DNA of 64,000 nucleotides from Labilibacter sediminis (GCF_005877885.1 NZ_VCHY01000006.1:186001-250000); one strand, 5' to 3'. Positions 7,784-17,607 are shown, counted from the stretch's first letter. Notes: generated by a model from the letters alone, not told the origin. Numbers and translations: made by a program.

Positions 7784-10090
7784 TTGAAGCAGGTTTTATT
7801 CTATATCGCAATTGTTATATCACTATTTCTAATTAGTTGTAATTCTGTTAAGCATATTCCTGAAAATGAATATCTTCTGGATAAAGTAGTGGTTAGTAAT
7901 AATGCGCGTACTATTTCAAAAGAACGATTTATTCCTTATATCAAGCAAAAAGAAAATGTTAAGATTTTTGGGGCATTTAAATTTCATTTATGGTTGCATA
8001 ATCTGGCAGGCAAGGATACTTCTAAGGGTTTTAATAAATGGCTTTTACGTATTGGAGAGGAACCGGTTTTGTATGATTCATTCTTGGCTGATCAGTCTAC
8101 AGAACAGCTAAAAATATTTATGAATAATAATGGATATTTTCATGCAACTGTTAAAGATACTGCCATTGTTAAAAGAAAGAAAAAAGTAAAAGTTAGGTAC
8201 GAAATTGATGCAGGAAAACAGTTTCAACTGAATGAGGTTACCTACAAAGCAGAAGATCCTGAGATAGAAAATCTGATCTTGGAAGATGTAGATAATAGTT
8301 TATTGAAGAAGGGCAGTGCCTTTGAGGTGGGTGCTCATGATGGAGAAAGGGAAAGAATAACCAGGTATCTTCGTAATAATGGATATTATAATTTTTCTAA
8401 GGAATTTATTTATTTCCGGGCCGATAGTAGTCTTGGAAACTATACTGTAAATGATTCTATTATTATTAAAAATGCAAAAGAAGAGTTATCTCGAAGTAAG
8501 GATACGACTTATTTGCATCCTAAATTTAGAATTAAAGATGTTTATTTTAGGATGGGGTTCGATACGCACCAGGCCTTAAATGAGAAAGAAGCTTATTTTG
8601 CTAAGTTTGATACCATGTTCATTGATGGATATCATTTTTTATACATAGATAAAGCAAAAGTAAATCCAGAGGTATTAATTAGCTCTAATTACATTAAGCC
8701 CGGACAATTGTTTCAGGCAAGTCTGGTGGATAAAACACAGGCACTCCTGTCTAGTTTAAGAATATATCGATTTATTAATATACGGTTTGAAGAGGCATTG
8801 GCTCCCGATACTTCTCAAACAGAAGATAGGTGGCTGGACTGCTATTTACAGTTGGTGCCAGCAAAATATCAATCTTATTCTATTGATTTAGAGGGTATCA
8901 ATTCATCAGGTAACCTAGGGGCCGGAGGTAATTTAAAATATCAGCATAAAAACCTATTTAAAGGAGCTGAGGAATTTAGTTTCAGTTTTGGGGTATCCAT
9001 GCAAAATCAGTATAATCGTAAAAAAGAGCAGTTTAGTACCCTTGAAGTGGGAGGCGAGAGTAAAATTACTTTTCCTAAGTTTTGGATGCCTTTTAAGGTA
9101 GAGGAGTTTCGCCAAAAGTATAACCCGAAAACATCTTTGTCAGTTGCTTATAATTATCAGCGCAGGCCAGACTATACACGAACAATTGCTAATGGTAAGA
9201 TTAGTTATTTGTGGAAATCAGATCAAAAAACATCTCATTTACTTACTCCGTTAGGAATAAATTTTGTATTAATACCTACCGTTGATCCTGATTTTTGGGA
9301 AGATATTGAAGGAACATATTTGGAGTATTCTTATCGTGATCACTTGATCACCAGTACTTCGTATTCTATTGTTTATAATCAGCAGGAAGTAAACAGACGT
9401 AAGAATTTTTGGTATATCAACTGGAATGTTGAAGAGGCGGGTAATGTTTTAAATTTGGCGGCTAAATCTTTTACTTCCAAAACTGAAGATGGTTATTATG
9501 AGATATTGGGAATTAGGTACGCTCAATATGTTCAGAGTAATATTGATATTCGTTATCACCACTATTTAAACCGAATAAATAGTATGGCTTATCGTTTTTA
9601 TCTTGGAGTTGGGTACCCATATGGTAATTTAGATGTGCTTCCTTTCGAAAAAAGGTATTTTTCAGGAGGAGCCAATAGTGTGAGGGCGTGGCCGGTTAGA
9701 GGATTGGGGCCAGGTTCATATGATGATCCCGAAAGTAATTATTATAACCAAACTGGTGATATTAAAATAGAGTTGAATGCAGAGTATCGATTTAAACTAT
9801 TTTGGATTTTAGAGGGAGCTTTCTTTGTAGATGTTGGTAACATTTATACCATCCGTAAGGATATTAGTCCGGAAGGAGGATTATTTGAATTTGGAACATT
9901 TACGGATAAGCTTGCTGTAGGTACTGGATTGGGTATGAGGTTCGATTTAAAATATTTTGTGTTTAGGATGGATACGGGCATGAAACTGCGAGATCCGGTG
10001 ATTCAAAAGAAAAATAAATGGATACCTGGATCAAGAGCATATGGTTGGGATGATTTTGCTTTTAATTTTGCAATTGGTTATCCTTTCTAA
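7784..10090 (+). CDS. tamL: TamL, BamA/TamA-family outer-membrane assembly lipoprotein
   Basis: This 768-residue protein begins with a hydrophobic signal and a lipobox-like LISC near residue 19, so it is probably a lipoprotein. POTRA-like repeats follow in roughly the first 330 residues. The last 400 residues look like a 16-strand Omp85 barrel with the lid motif segment GGANSVRAWPVRGLGPG. The barrel ends with an aromatic residue (GYPF). In Bacteroidota this architecture is named TamL, paired with TamB in moving proteins into or across the outer membrane. The start codon is TTG at 7784, and no ATG fits the signal peptide better. No tamB is seen nearby. Confidence 0.85.
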   Translation: MKQVLFYIAIVISLFLISCNSVKHIPENEYLLDKVVVSNNARTISKERFIPYIKQKENVKIFGAFKFHLWLHNLAGKDTSKGFNKWLLRIGEEPVLYDSFLADQSTEQLKIFMNNNGYFHATVKDTAIVKRKKKVKVRYEIDAGKQFQLNEVTYKAEDPEIENLILEDVDNSLLKKGSAFEVGAHDGERERITRYLRNNGYYNFSKEFIYFRADSSLGNYTVNDSIIIKNAKEELSRSKDTTYLHPKFRIKDVYFRMGFDTHQALNEKEAYFAKFDTMFIDGYHFLYIDKAKVNPEVLISSNYIKPGQLFQASLVDKTQALLSSLRIYRFINIRFEEALAPDTSQTEDRWLDCYLQLVPAKYQSYSIDLEGINSSGNLGAGGNLKYQHKNLFKGAEEFSFSFGVSMQNQYNRKKEQFSTLEVGGESKITFPKFWMPFKVEEFRQKYNPKTSLSVAYNYQRRPDYTRTIANGKISYLWKSDQKTSHLLTPLGINFVLIPTVDPDFWEDIEGTYLEYSYRDHLITSTSYSIVYNQQEVNRRKNFWYINWNVEEAGNVLNLAAKSFTSKTEDGYYEILGIRYAQYVQSNIDIRYHHYLNRINSMAYRFYLGVGYPYGNLDVLPFEKRYFSGGANSVRAWPVRGLGPGSYDDPESNYYNQTGDIKIELNAEYRFKLFWILEGAFFVDVGNIYTIRKDISPEGGLFEFGTFTDKLAVGTGLGMRFDLKYFVFRMDTGMKLRDPVIQKKNKWIPGSRAYGWDDFAFNFAIGYPF

Positions 10091-10464
10091 GCAAAGTTTA
10101 ATAAGTTTTATCATTTTATATTTTTACTTGATTAGGAGTGTTTAATGGTCAGGTTAATAGGTTTTTAGGCGGTTTGAGGGGTTCTTCTTTTAACTTGCTA
10201 AAGAACTGTGGCAGAAAACGATTCATATTTTATTCCTTTTAATTGTTTTTATTTTGTACTTTTGCGCAATAATTTTAAAACTATCAAATTATAGCTAAAA
10301 AATAAGATAGTTTTATGAATTGTTGGTTTGAGAGTAGGATAACCTATTAATCGGTTATTTTTCGATTAAACTTCTTGAAGATTGAGAGTATAATTTTATT
10401 GTAAATGGTATACCTGTTAATGTTTAAACAGGATGGTCTCTAAATATTTAAAATAATAGACACA
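10091..10464 (+). promoter_or_regulatory. fbaA upstream region with -7 box and leader hairpins
   Basis: This gap of 374 bases holds no gene. A -7 box TACTTTTG lies at 10257-10264, giving an fbaA leader of about 190 bases. The leader contains an inverted repeat TTAATCG (10348-10354) with CGATTAA (10364-10370), and a second pair CCTGTT (10413-10418) with AACAGG (10427-10432). The rest of the gap shows nothing I recognise. The long structured leader could affect message stability; that is only an inference. Confidence 0.45.
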
Positions 10465-11544
10465 ATGAAACAAAAAGTTTTAGATGTAGTTAAGCCAGGT
10501 GTGGTAACTGGTGAAGACGTTAAAAAATTATTTGCTGTTGCAAAAGAAAATGGTTTTGCTATTCCAGCTGTTAACGTTGTAGGTACGGATTCTGTAAATG
10601 GAGTATTAGAAGCTGCTAAAGTAGTTAACTCTCCAGTTATTATTCAGTTATCTAACGGAGGTGCTTCATTTTACGCTGGTAAAGGAGTAGGTCTTGAAGG
10701 TCAGCAGGCTGCTATTTTAGGAGGTATTGCTGCAGCTAAGCATGTTCATACAATGGCTGAAGCTTATGGTGTACCTGTTATTTTACATACTGACCATGCT
10801 GCTAAAAAATTACTTCCTTGGATCGACGGATTATTAGACGCTGGTGAAAAGCATTTTGAGGAAACAGGTAAGCCTTTGTTTAGTTCTCATATGTTAGATC
10901 TTTCAGAAGAGTCATTAGAAGAAAACATGGCTATCTGTAAAGAGTATTTCGAGAGAATGAATAAGATTGGTATGACTATCGAAATCGAACTTGGTATTAC
11001 AGGTGGAGAAGAAGATGGTGTTGATAACTCTGATGTAGATAACGCATTACTATATACTCAGCCTGAAGAAGTAAACTATGCTTACGAAGAATTAAGCAAA
11101 GTAGGTGAGAACTTTACTATTGCTGCTTCTTTTGGTAATGTTCATGGTGTTTATAAGCCAGGTAACGTTGTGTTAACTCCAAAAATTCTTGATAACTCAC
11201 AGAAGTTTATTGAAGAGAAGCATGGTTTAGCTAACAACCCTGTAAACTTTGTATTCCACGGAGGTTCTGGTTCTACTTTAGAAGAAATTAGAGAAGCTAT
11301 TGGTTACGGTGTTATCAAAATGAACATCGATACTGATACTCAGTGGGCTACTTGGGATGGTATACGTGTATTCGAAGCTGAAAACCGTGAGTACCTTCAA
11401 GGACAAATCGGTAACCCTGAAGGTGACGATAAGCCAAACAAAAAGTATTATGATCCACGTAATTGGTTACGTAAAGGTCAAGTATCTTTAGTTGAAAGAT
11501 TAAAAGTTGCTTATAACGACCTTAATTGTATTGATGTGCTTTAA
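10465..11544 (+). CDS. fbaA: Class II fructose-1,6-bisphosphate aldolase
   Basis: This 359-residue enzyme, the same length as E. coli FbaA, cleaves fructose 1,6-bisphosphate to dihydroxyacetone phosphate and glyceraldehyde 3-phosphate in glycolysis, and the reverse in gluconeogenesis. Zinc and substrate motifs are visible: HTDHAAKK around residue 108, the GGEEDGVDNS segment, NVHGVYKPGN, the FHGGSGS loop and NIDTDTQW. It is monocistronic, with its own promoter and a strong terminator. Codon choice (AAC, GGT and CGT rich) looks like that of a highly expressed gene, as in tuf and the ribosomal genes below. Confidence 0.97.
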   Translation: MKQKVLDVVKPGVVTGEDVKKLFAVAKENGFAIPAVNVVGTDSVNGVLEAAKVVNSPVIIQLSNGGASFYAGKGVGLEGQQAAILGGIAAAKHVHTMAEAYGVPVILHTDHAAKKLLPWIDGLLDAGEKHFEETGKPLFSSHMLDLSEESLEENMAICKEYFERMNKIGMTIEIELGITGGEEDGVDNSDVDNALLYTQPEEVNYAYEELSKVGENFTIAASFGNVHGVYKPGNVVLTPKILDNSQKFIEEKHGLANNPVNFVFHGGSGSTLEEIREAIGYGVIKMNIDTDTQWATWDGIRVFEAENREYLQGQIGNPEGDDKPNKKYYDPRNWLRKGQVSLVERLKVAYNDLNCIDVL

Positions 11545-11567
11545 TAATAAGTATTAAAATATTTGTG

Positions 11568-11602
11568 AGCCCTCATCATTTTGATGGGGGCTTTGTTTTT
11601 TT
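11568..11602 (+). terminator. Rho-independent terminator of fbaA
   Basis: An 11-bp stem (11568-11578 with 11582-11592, one G-T pair) closes a TTT loop and is followed by a T-rich tail to 11602. It begins 24 bases after the fbaA stop. Confidence 0.9.
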
Positions 11603-11653
11603 GTGCATTTTTATGTTTTTTTGAGATCGTAAAAAATTTAAGTTAATTATCTG

Positions 11654-13048
11654 ATGAGTCATTCAGGAGATCAAAATAGAGGTTCGTTTTCAAGTAAATT
11701 TGGTGTGATTGCAGCTGCAGCAGGGTCTGCTGTAGGTTTAGGGAATATATGGAAGTTTCCATATATAACAGGAGAATTTGGTGGTGGTGCATTTTTATTT
11801 GTTTACCTCGGATTTATCATAGCCATAGGTTTACCTATAATGATCTCAGAGTTAATGATTGGACGAAGAGGTAGACAAAATGCCTTTGGTTCATTTAAAG
11901 TGTTGGCGCCAAATTCAAAATGGAGAGTGACCGGCTTGTTTGGTGTTGTTGCTGCATATTTGATTCTTTCTTTTTATGGCGTTGTAGCTGGTTGGTCCTT
12001 GCATTATGCAGTTGAAGCTTTAGTAGGGAATTTATCAGATAGAACGCCTCAGGAATTTGAAGTTTTATTTACTTCTTTTATTGAAAAGCCGGTTTTGCCT
12101 GTGTTGTGGCAATTATTATTTATGGTTATAACTTCGGTGATTGTATTGTTGGGTGTACAAAAAGGAATTGAGAAATACTCAAAAATATTGATGCCTGTTT
12201 TGGTTATTATACTTGTTGTTCTGGTTGTGAGGTCAATCACGTTGCCTGGAGCAGGTAAAGGGCTCGAGTTTTTATTTAAGCCGGACTTTTCAAAGTTTAA
12301 TATGGAGGGGGTGTTAAGTGCTTTAGGGCATGCATTTTTTTCTTTAAGCCTGGGGATGGGAACATTAATTACTTATGGTTCATATATTAATAAAAAAAAC
12401 AATTTAGGAAAAACAGCTTTACAAGTTACATTGGCTGATACCATAATTGCGTTGTTGGCTGCAATGGCTATAATGCCTGCAGTTTTTGCTTTTGATATAG
12501 CGCCAGGTAGTGGTCCCGGTCTTGTTTTTATGACATTACCCAATGTGTTTCAGCAGATGCCTGGAGGACAATTTTTTTCAATTTTATTTTTTGTGTTGTT
12601 ATCTGTAGCTGCATTAACTTCATCGATTTCTATTTTGGAGGTAATTGTTGCTTTTTTTGTTGAGGAGTTTAAGCTGAATAGGAAAGTGGCGACATTATTG
12701 GCTGGTATAACAACTGCCATCGTTGGTGTATTTTGTTCCTTATCTATGGGGATTTTAAACTTTCCTGCATTTATAGGTAAAAATTTATTTGATACCTTGG
12801 ATTTTTTAGCGTCAAATGTTTTCTTGCCTTTAGGGGGATTGTTGATTGCGTTGTTTGTTGGTTGGTATTATGGCAAAAAGAAAACACTTCAGGAGTTGAC
12901 AAGTGAAGGGAAATATAAAGTGAAGTTTATCAACTCACTTATGTGGTCATTGAAATATATAGCACCATTGGCAATTTTTGTTGTGTTGATTTATGGAATT
13001 TTAGAAAATCTAGAAACTTATTTAAAAGTCGAAATCTTGCCTTGGTAG
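11654..13048 (+). CDS. Sodium-dependent transporter, NSS (SLC6) family
   Basis: This 464-residue inner-membrane protein has 11-12 hydrophobic segments. The family signature for the sodium sites and unwound helix 1 is present: GSAVGLGNIWKFPY at residues 24-37, then GGGAF. Bacterial NSS members import amino acids or related amines with Na+. The substrate cannot be told from the sequence. It lies between the fbaA terminator and the helix-hairpin-helix gene, with no obvious functional link to either. A sodium gradient would be its driving force. Confidence 0.9.
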   Translation: MSHSGDQNRGSFSSKFGVIAAAAGSAVGLGNIWKFPYITGEFGGGAFLFVYLGFIIAIGLPIMISELMIGRRGRQNAFGSFKVLAPNSKWRVTGLFGVVAAYLILSFYGVVAGWSLHYAVEALVGNLSDRTPQEFEVLFTSFIEKPVLPVLWQLLFMVITSVIVLLGVQKGIEKYSKILMPVLVIILVVLVVRSITLPGAGKGLEFLFKPDFSKFNMEGVLSALGHAFFSLSLGMGTLITYGSYINKKNNLGKTALQVTLADTIIALLAAMAIMPAVFAFDIAPGSGPGLVFMTLPNVFQQMPGGQFFSILFFVLLSVAALTSSISILEVIVAFFVEEFKLNRKVATLLAGITTAIVGVFCSLSMGILNFPAFIGKNLFDTLDFLASNVFLPLGGLLIALFVGWYYGKKKTLQELTSEGKYKVKFINSLMWSLKYIAPLAIFVVLIYGILENLETYLKVEILPW

Positions 13049-13085
13049 TGGACATCTAAAACTAATTTATTAATAATAAGAATTT

Positions 13086-14171
13086 ATGTGGAAAGGCTTT
13101 TGGTTATACACAAGGGGAGAGCGGCGAGGAATTGCGATTCTTTTAATTCTTATTTTTGTATTGTTGGTTGTAAGGTTTATGATGCCTTATTGGGCCAACT
13201 ATTCTACAGTTCATGTTTCTGATCAGGAGTTTGAGAGGCGCATAAAGGAATTAAATGACAGTTTGCGTTCTGTTGATGAGGAGTTGGTGTCTTTGTTTTA
13301 TTTTAATCCTAATACAATTCAAGAACAGGAATTAAGAAAGTTGGGATTTAATACATATCAATGTAAATCATTTTTAAATTATCGAAGTAAGATAGGGGAG
13401 TTTCAATCTAAACAGGAGTTGTGGAAAGTTTTTGGAGTAGACTCTTCTCTGATGATTAGGATTGATCCGTATATTCAATTTCCTAAAAAGGTTAACGAAA
13501 ATTCAACTAATTCAGAGCGGGAAGATGTTTGGATTGATTTCAATGAAGTTTCATTGTTGTTTTGGAGAGAGCATGTTGGTTCAAAGGAGATAAGAGATTC
13601 AATAATTCATTTAGTTCGGGATAATCATGTTTTAAAGTCGCTACCATTAAGTAGGGTGCGGAAATATAGTGATCAGCGTTTGTTAGGCTGGTTGTGTCAG
13701 AATGTAAAGCCAAAATATAAGCGTGACACGGGTAATAGCCAGGCAATTTTAAAGGTTGAGTTAAATAGTGCGGATACTTTAGGTCTAATGGAAGTTAATG
13801 GAATTGGAGCAAAGTTGGCTGTAAGAATTGTGAAGTATAGAGAATTGTTAGGTGGTTTTTATTCGGTAGAGCAGCTTAGAGAGGTTTATGGATTAAGTGA
13901 AACGAATTATGCTAAGATATCTGGTCTGTTTACGGTGAATGATAATTTGGTAAGAAAGATTAATCCCGGAAAAGATTATATAAGTGTTCTAAGAAAGCAT
14001 CCATATTTTTCAGAAGAGCAATCAAGGGAGATTATAAACCTTTACCGAAAAATGGATAAGCCAACATCAGGAGATGTTTTGAGTTTAGGTTCTGTTGAAG
14101 TAGAAGATTTCAGGCGACAGAAAGAGTATTTGGTTATATACCCTGATTGGTCCGTAGATTCTGACCTGTAG
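13086..14171 (+). CDS. Helix-hairpin-helix protein with one membrane anchor (ComEA-like domains)
   Basis: This 361-residue protein has a single transmembrane helix at about 15-35 after a short basic N-terminus. Helix-hairpin-helix modules follow. One lies around residues 72-118 (FNPNTI, then LGFNTYQ). A clear ComEA-type module lies around 225-272 (VELNSADTLGLMEVNGIGAKLAVRIVKYR without its flanks), and a weaker one comes after. These modules bind DNA backbone in ComEA, suggesting an envelope-anchored DNA-binding protein. A role in DNA uptake is possible but unproven. It sits 37 bases after the transporter. Confidence 0.75.
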   Translation: MWKGFWLYTRGERRGIAILLILIFVLLVVRFMMPYWANYSTVHVSDQEFERRIKELNDSLRSVDEELVSLFYFNPNTIQEQELRKLGFNTYQCKSFLNYRSKIGEFQSKQELWKVFGVDSSLMIRIDPYIQFPKKVNENSTNSEREDVWIDFNEVSLLFWREHVGSKEIRDSIIHLVRDNHVLKSLPLSRVRKYSDQRLLGWLCQNVKPKYKRDTGNSQAILKVELNSADTLGLMEVNGIGAKLAVRIVKYRELLGGFYSVEQLREVYGLSETNYAKISGLFTVNDNLVRKINPGKDYISVLRKHPYFSEEQSREIINLYRKMDKPTSGDVLSLGSVEVEDFRRQKEYLVIYPDWSVDSDL

Positions 14172-14211
14172 AACTTTCGCCTTTAATGCAAATAAAAAAA
14201 ATATGCTATTA

Positions 14212-14243
14212 TTTGTTGCTGTGAATAAACTTTACTTTCTTTG
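14212..14243 (+). promoter_or_regulatory. Promoter of rpsU
   Basis: A -33 TTTG at 14212-14215, a 20-base spacer and a near-consensus -7 box TTTCTTTG at 14236-14243 (one mismatch to TAnnTTTG). The leader to rpsU is about 100 bases. The start of rpsU has an AAAGGAG Shine-Dalgarno. Confidence 0.6.
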
Positions 14244-14352
14244 CACCTGCAAATAAATAAGGTTCTTTCGGTATTTGTGATGGAAGGGCTTGATTATTTG
14301 AAGGTTAGTAAGTAAATTTGTAGCTCAAATAAAAAAAACAAAGGAGAAAATT

Positions 14353-14544
14353 ATGATTGTTATTCCAATTAAAGAAGGCGAAAACATTGAGAGAGCATTA
14401 AAGAAATTCAAAAGAAAATTTGAAAAAACTGGCGCAATGCGTGAATTACGTTCTCGTCAGGCTTTTACAAAGCCTTCAGTAGAAAGAAGAGAAGAGGTTA
14501 AAAAAGCAATTTATATTCAGCAATTGCAACAAAACGAAGAATAG
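14353..14544 (+). CDS. rpsU: 30S ribosomal protein S21
   Basis: A 63-residue, very basic protein typical of bS21 (MIVIPIKEGE at the start, then KKFKRKFEKTGA and the arginine-rich RRSRQ-like stretch). It sits in the 30S platform beside the anti-Shine-Dalgarno end of 16S rRNA and helps initiation. It carries an AGGAG sequence at the proper distance from its ATG, which is less usual in this phylum. It precedes the recombinase and hpf genes. Confidence 0.95.
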   Translation: MIVIPIKEGENIERALKKFKRKFEKTGAMRELRSRQAFTKPSVERREEVKKAIYIQQLQQNEE

Positions 14545-14615
14545 AAAAAATCTGCTGGTCATTTACTGTAATTTTAGTATATTCGTTTATACAGAATAGT
14601 AAGATTTGACCGCGA

Positions 14616-15500
14616 ATGATTTCAATACAATCGTTTTTAAAATATCTGGAGTTCGAGAAGCGCAGTTCGCAGTATACTATTATATCCTATCGCTGCGATC
14701 TCGAACAATTTATCTCATATTTAAATGAGATAACTATTAAAGATCTTGAAGCGGTCACTAAAAAAGATGTCAGGAATTGGATCGTAAGAATGGTCAATGA
14801 TGGCATGGCTGCAAAAACAGTTAATAGAAAAATTACCGCTCTAAAATCATATTTTAAGTTTCTTATGCGAGAGGAGCTTATTGAGGTGAGCCCTGTTGAA
14901 GGGGTGGTGACACCAAAGATTCCCAAAAGACTTCCTGTTTTTGTTAGAGATTCGGAAATGAATCTTTTATTAGATAAGATACCTTTTTCTGAAGATTACG
15001 AAGGAGTGAGAGATAAATTGATTCTTGAACTTTTTTATGGATCGGGAATGCGTTTATCAGAATTAGTTAATTTGGTGGATGAAGATTTTGATATTCCTCA
15101 GGGCCTTGTTAAAGTTACAGGTAAATTCAAGAAGGATAGAGTTTTGCCGATGTATAAAGAACTTGTTGATATGGTCAGTGATTATATTGAGGTGAGAAAA
15201 CAGTATTTTGGAGCAGAAAGGAACCTGTCTTTCTTCTTAACAAAGAAAGGAGATAATATATATCATAAACTGGTGTATAGGGTAGTGAACAAATATTTGG
15301 GATTAGTTACAACTCTTCATAAGAAAAGCCCGCATGTGCTTAGGCATTCGTTTGCTACTTCTTTGTTAAATGCAGGAGCGGATTTAAATGCGATTAAAGA
15401 ATTATTAGGACACTCAAACTTAAATGCTACGGAAGTTTATACGCATAATAGTTTTGAGAAGATTATCGATATATATAACCAGGCCCATCCGAGGTCTTGA
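14616..15500 (+). CDS. Tyrosine recombinase XerC/XerD type
   Basis: This 294-residue recombinase has an N-terminal SAM-like core-binding domain (residues 1-85) and a catalytic domain with the full set of active residues: Arg146 (GMRLSEL), Lys170, His240 and Arg243 (HVLRH), His266 (LGHS) and nucleophile Tyr275 (EVYTH). Length and motifs match chromosomal Xer proteins that resolve chromosome dimers at dif with FtsK. Housekeeping neighbours (rpsU, hpf) argue for a Xer protein, not an integrase. XerC and XerD cannot be separated here, so no symbol is given. Confidence 0.9.
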   Translation: MISIQSFLKYLEFEKRSSQYTIISYRCDLEQFISYLNEITIKDLEAVTKKDVRNWIVRMVNDGMAAKTVNRKITALKSYFKFLMREELIEVSPVEGVVTPKIPKRLPVFVRDSEMNLLLDKIPFSEDYEGVRDKLILELFYGSGMRLSELVNLVDEDFDIPQGLVKVTGKFKKDRVLPMYKELVDMVSDYIEVRKQYFGAERNLSFFLTKKGDNIYHKLVYRVVNKYLGLVTTLHKKSPHVLRHSFATSLLNAGADLNAIKELLGHSNLNATEVYTHNSFEKIIDIYNQAHPRS

Positions 15501-15520
15501 TAAAAAAAGGAGGATTTTAT

Positions 15521-15820
15521 ATGAACGTTACAATTCAATCAGTTAAATTCGATGCTGCTGATAGGTTAAAAGACTTTATTGAGCAGAAAGTAAGTAAGTT
15601 GGATGTTTTTTTTGATCGTATTATCGATGCTGATGTAATTTTGAAGCTGGATAAGTCAGAAACAACTGAAAATAAGGTTGCGGAAATTAGTTTAAATGTA
15701 CCTGGTGCCGATTTGTTTGCAAAAAAACAATCAAAAACTTTTGAGGAAGCTATTGATCTTTCTTGTGAAGCTCTTCGTAAACAGCTAATTAAGAAGAAAG
15801 AAAAGGTAAAATCAAAATAG
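15521..15820 (+). CDS. hpf: Ribosome hibernation promoting factor, short form (HPF/YfiA)
   Basis: A 99-residue protein of the HPF/RaiA family with the beta-alpha-beta pattern (NVTIQSVKFD, then LKDFIEQKVSKLD, then a basic C-terminus). It binds the 30S decoding region in starved cells. I chose the ATG at 15521, preceded by a clear AGGAGG, over an in-frame TTG at 15497 that would overlap the xer stop. It lies immediately after the recombinase gene, so the two are likely co-transcribed. There is no C-terminal dimerisation domain, so it is the short form. Confidence 0.92.
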   Translation: MNVTIQSVKFDAADRLKDFIEQKVSKLDVFFDRIIDADVILKLDKSETTENKVAEISLNVPGADLFAKKQSKTFEEAIDLSCEALRKQLIKKKEKVKSK

Positions 15821-15839
15821 TGAAAAAAAATGATTTATT

Positions 15840-15870
15840 TTTGCGTTGTTAAAAATAAATTATACATTTG
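15840..15870 (+). promoter_or_regulatory. Strong consensus promoter of the tRNA-tuf operon
   Basis: TTTG at 15840-15843, exactly 19 bases of spacer, and TACATTTG at 15863-15870: a complete match to the Bacteroidota sigma-ABfr consensus. Transcription would start just downstream and run into tRNA-Tyr at 15989. Confidence 0.85.
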
Positions 15871-15988
15871 CACACCGTTTTAGGAACGTAAAATTACATA
15901 AGATTTTAAAGCAATATAATAGGTTGATTATTGAGAAGTAGTCAGCCTATTAAAATGAAATAAAGTGTCCTTTAAATGTAAGGGATAT

Positions 15989-16071
15989 GGGGAGATACCA
16001 AAGCGGCCAACTGGGGCAGACTGTAACTCTGCTGTCTTACGACTTCGTAGGTTCGAATCCTGCTCTCCCCA
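15989..16071 (+). tRNA. tRNA-Tyr (GTA)
   Basis: A class II tRNA of 83 bases with acceptor arms GGGGAGA and TCTCCCC, anticodon GTA in the loop CTGTAAC, a long variable arm and a T-loop GGTTCGAATCC. The CCA end is not encoded. It is the first of three tRNAs before tuf. Confidence 0.95.
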
Positions 16072-16132
16072 CAAGAACCAGAAAATATTTAAATTATCCT
16101 CGGGATTGCGAAGTTTTTGATTAATAATTCAT

Positions 16133-16140
16133 TACCTTTG
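16133..16140 (+). promoter_or_regulatory. Possible internal -7 box before tRNA-Gly
   Basis: TACCTTTG matches TAnnTTTG 17 bases before tRNA-Gly. The nearest TTTG (16116-16119) is only 13 bases upstream and an ATTG at 16105 is 24 bases upstream, so neither spacing is ideal. A secondary promoter is possible. Confidence 0.35.
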
Positions 16141-16156
16141 TAGGCCCGAATCAAAA

Positions 16157-16229
16157 GCGGGAGTAGCTCAGCTGATAGAGCATTAGCCTTCCAAGCTAAG
16201 GGTCGCGGGTTTGAATCCCGTCTCCCGCT
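16157..16229 (+). tRNA. tRNA-Gly (TCC)
   Basis: A 73-base cloverleaf with acceptor GCGGGAG/CTCCCGC, D-arm GCTCAGCTGATAGAGC, anticodon TCC in loop CTTCCAA, T-arm CGGGTTTGAATCCCG and discriminator T, as usual for bacterial tRNA-Gly. The CCA is not encoded. Confidence 0.95.
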
Positions 16230-16235
16230 CAATTG

Positions 16236-16307
<72 letters not shown>

Positions 16308-16370
16308 CTATTCTGGTTCGGAATTTAAAAAAAATATAAGTTAATATCTAATTGTCTAATTAATCGAGTT

Positions 16371-17558
16371 ATGGCTAAAGAACATTTTGACAGGTCAAAG
16401 CCTCACGTGAACATCGGAACAATTGGTCACGTTGACCACGGTAAAACCACTTTAACAGCTGCTATTACAAAAGTATTAGCCGATAAAGGTTTGTCTGAAG
16501 CAAAAGATTTTGATCAAATTGATAATGCACCTGAAGAGAAAGAAAGGGGTATTACAATTAATACGGCTCACGTTGAGTATCAAACTGCAAATCGTCACTA
16601 TGCACACGTTGACTGTCCAGGTCACGCCGATTATGTGAAGAACATGGTAACGGGTGCTGCGCAAATGGATGGTGCTATTATTGTAGTTGCGGCTACTGAT
16701 GGTCCTATGCCTCAAACTCGCGAGCATATCCTATTAGCACGTCAGGTAAACGTACCTAAATTGGTAGTGTTTATGAACAAAGTTGACATGGTCGACGATG
16801 AGGAGCTTTTAGAGTTGGTAGAGATGGAGATTCGTGAACTACTTGACTTCTATGAGTTTGACGGTGATAATACTCCTGTGATCCAAGGCTCTGCTTTAGG
16901 TGGGCTTAATGGAGATGAAGCATGGGTAGATAAAATTATGGAACTAATGGATGCTGTGGATACTTGGATTCCACTTCCTCCACGTGATATCGATAAGCCT
17001 TTCCTAATGCCAATTGAGGATGTATTCTCTATTACTGGTCGTGGTACTGTTGCTACTGGTCGTATTGAGTCAGGTATCATCAATACTGGTGATGAGATGC
17101 AAATTATTGGTCTTGGTGCTGAAGGTAAAAAGACTGTTTGTACTGGAGTAGAAATGTTCCGTAAAATTCTTGATGAAGGTCAAGCTGGTGATAACGTAGG
17201 TCTTTTATTACGTGGTATCGACAAGACTGAAATCAAAAGAGGTATGGTATTAGGTGCTCCTGGACTTATTACTCCTCACACTAAGTTTAAAGCTGAGATT
17301 TATGTGTTGAAGAAAGAAGAAGGTGGTCGTCACACTCCTTTCCACAACAAATACCGTCCTCAGTTCTACTTACGTACTCTTGATGTAACTGGTGAGATTT
17401 CTTTACCAGAAGGAACAGAAATGGTAATGCCAGGTGATAACGTAACTATCACTGTAGAGCTTATCTACCCTGTTGCTATCGATCAAGGTCTTCGTTTCGC
17501 TATCCGTGAGGGTGGTAGAACAGTAGGTGCTGGTCAGGTAACTGAAATTATTGAGTAA
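16371..17558 (+). CDS. tuf: Elongation factor Tu
   Basis: This 395-residue GTPase delivers aminoacyl-tRNA to the ribosome. G1 is GHVDHGKT near residues 19-26, G3 is DCPGHADY, and G4 is NKVDMVD. Domains 2 and 3 have the usual [16 protein letters not shown]-like and [11 protein letters not shown]-type segments. Length and sequence are fully canonical. It is probably transcribed from the strong promoter upstream of tRNA-Tyr and is followed by a stable hairpin before tRNA-Trp. Confidence 0.98.
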   Translation: MAKEHFDRSKPHVNIGTIGHVDHGKTTLTAAITKVLADKGLSEAKDFDQIDNAPEEKERGITINTAHVEYQTANRHYAHVDCPGHADYVKNMVTGAAQMDGAIIVVAATDGPMPQTREHILLARQVNVPKLVVFMNKVDMVDDEELLELVEMEIRELLDFYEFDGDNTPVIQGSALGGLNGDEAWVDKIMELMDAVDTWIPLPPRDIDKPFLMPIEDVFSITGRGTVATGRIESGIINTGDEMQIIGLGAEGKKTVCTGVEMFRKILDEGQAGDNVGLLLRGIDKTEIKRGMVLGAPGLITPHTKFKAEIYVLKKEEGGRHTPFHNKYRPQFYLRTLDVTGEISLPEGTEMVMPGDNVTITVELIYPVAIDQGLRFAIREGGRTVGAGQVTEIIE

Positions 17559-17574
17559 TCAATATATAACTTTT

Positions 17575-17599
17575 AACGGAAGGTTTTATGCCTTCCGTT
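17575..17599 (+). terminator. Stem-loop between tuf and tRNA-Trp
   Basis: AACGGAAGG (17575-17583) pairs perfectly with CCTTCCGTT (17591-17599) around a 7-base loop. It starts 16 bases after the tuf stop. The 3' side is A/T-rich but has no real T-run, so it may be a weak terminator, a processing signal, or both. The upstream side has TTTT, so it could also act on antisense transcription. Confidence 0.6.
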
Positions 17600-17607
17600 A
17601 ATTATAA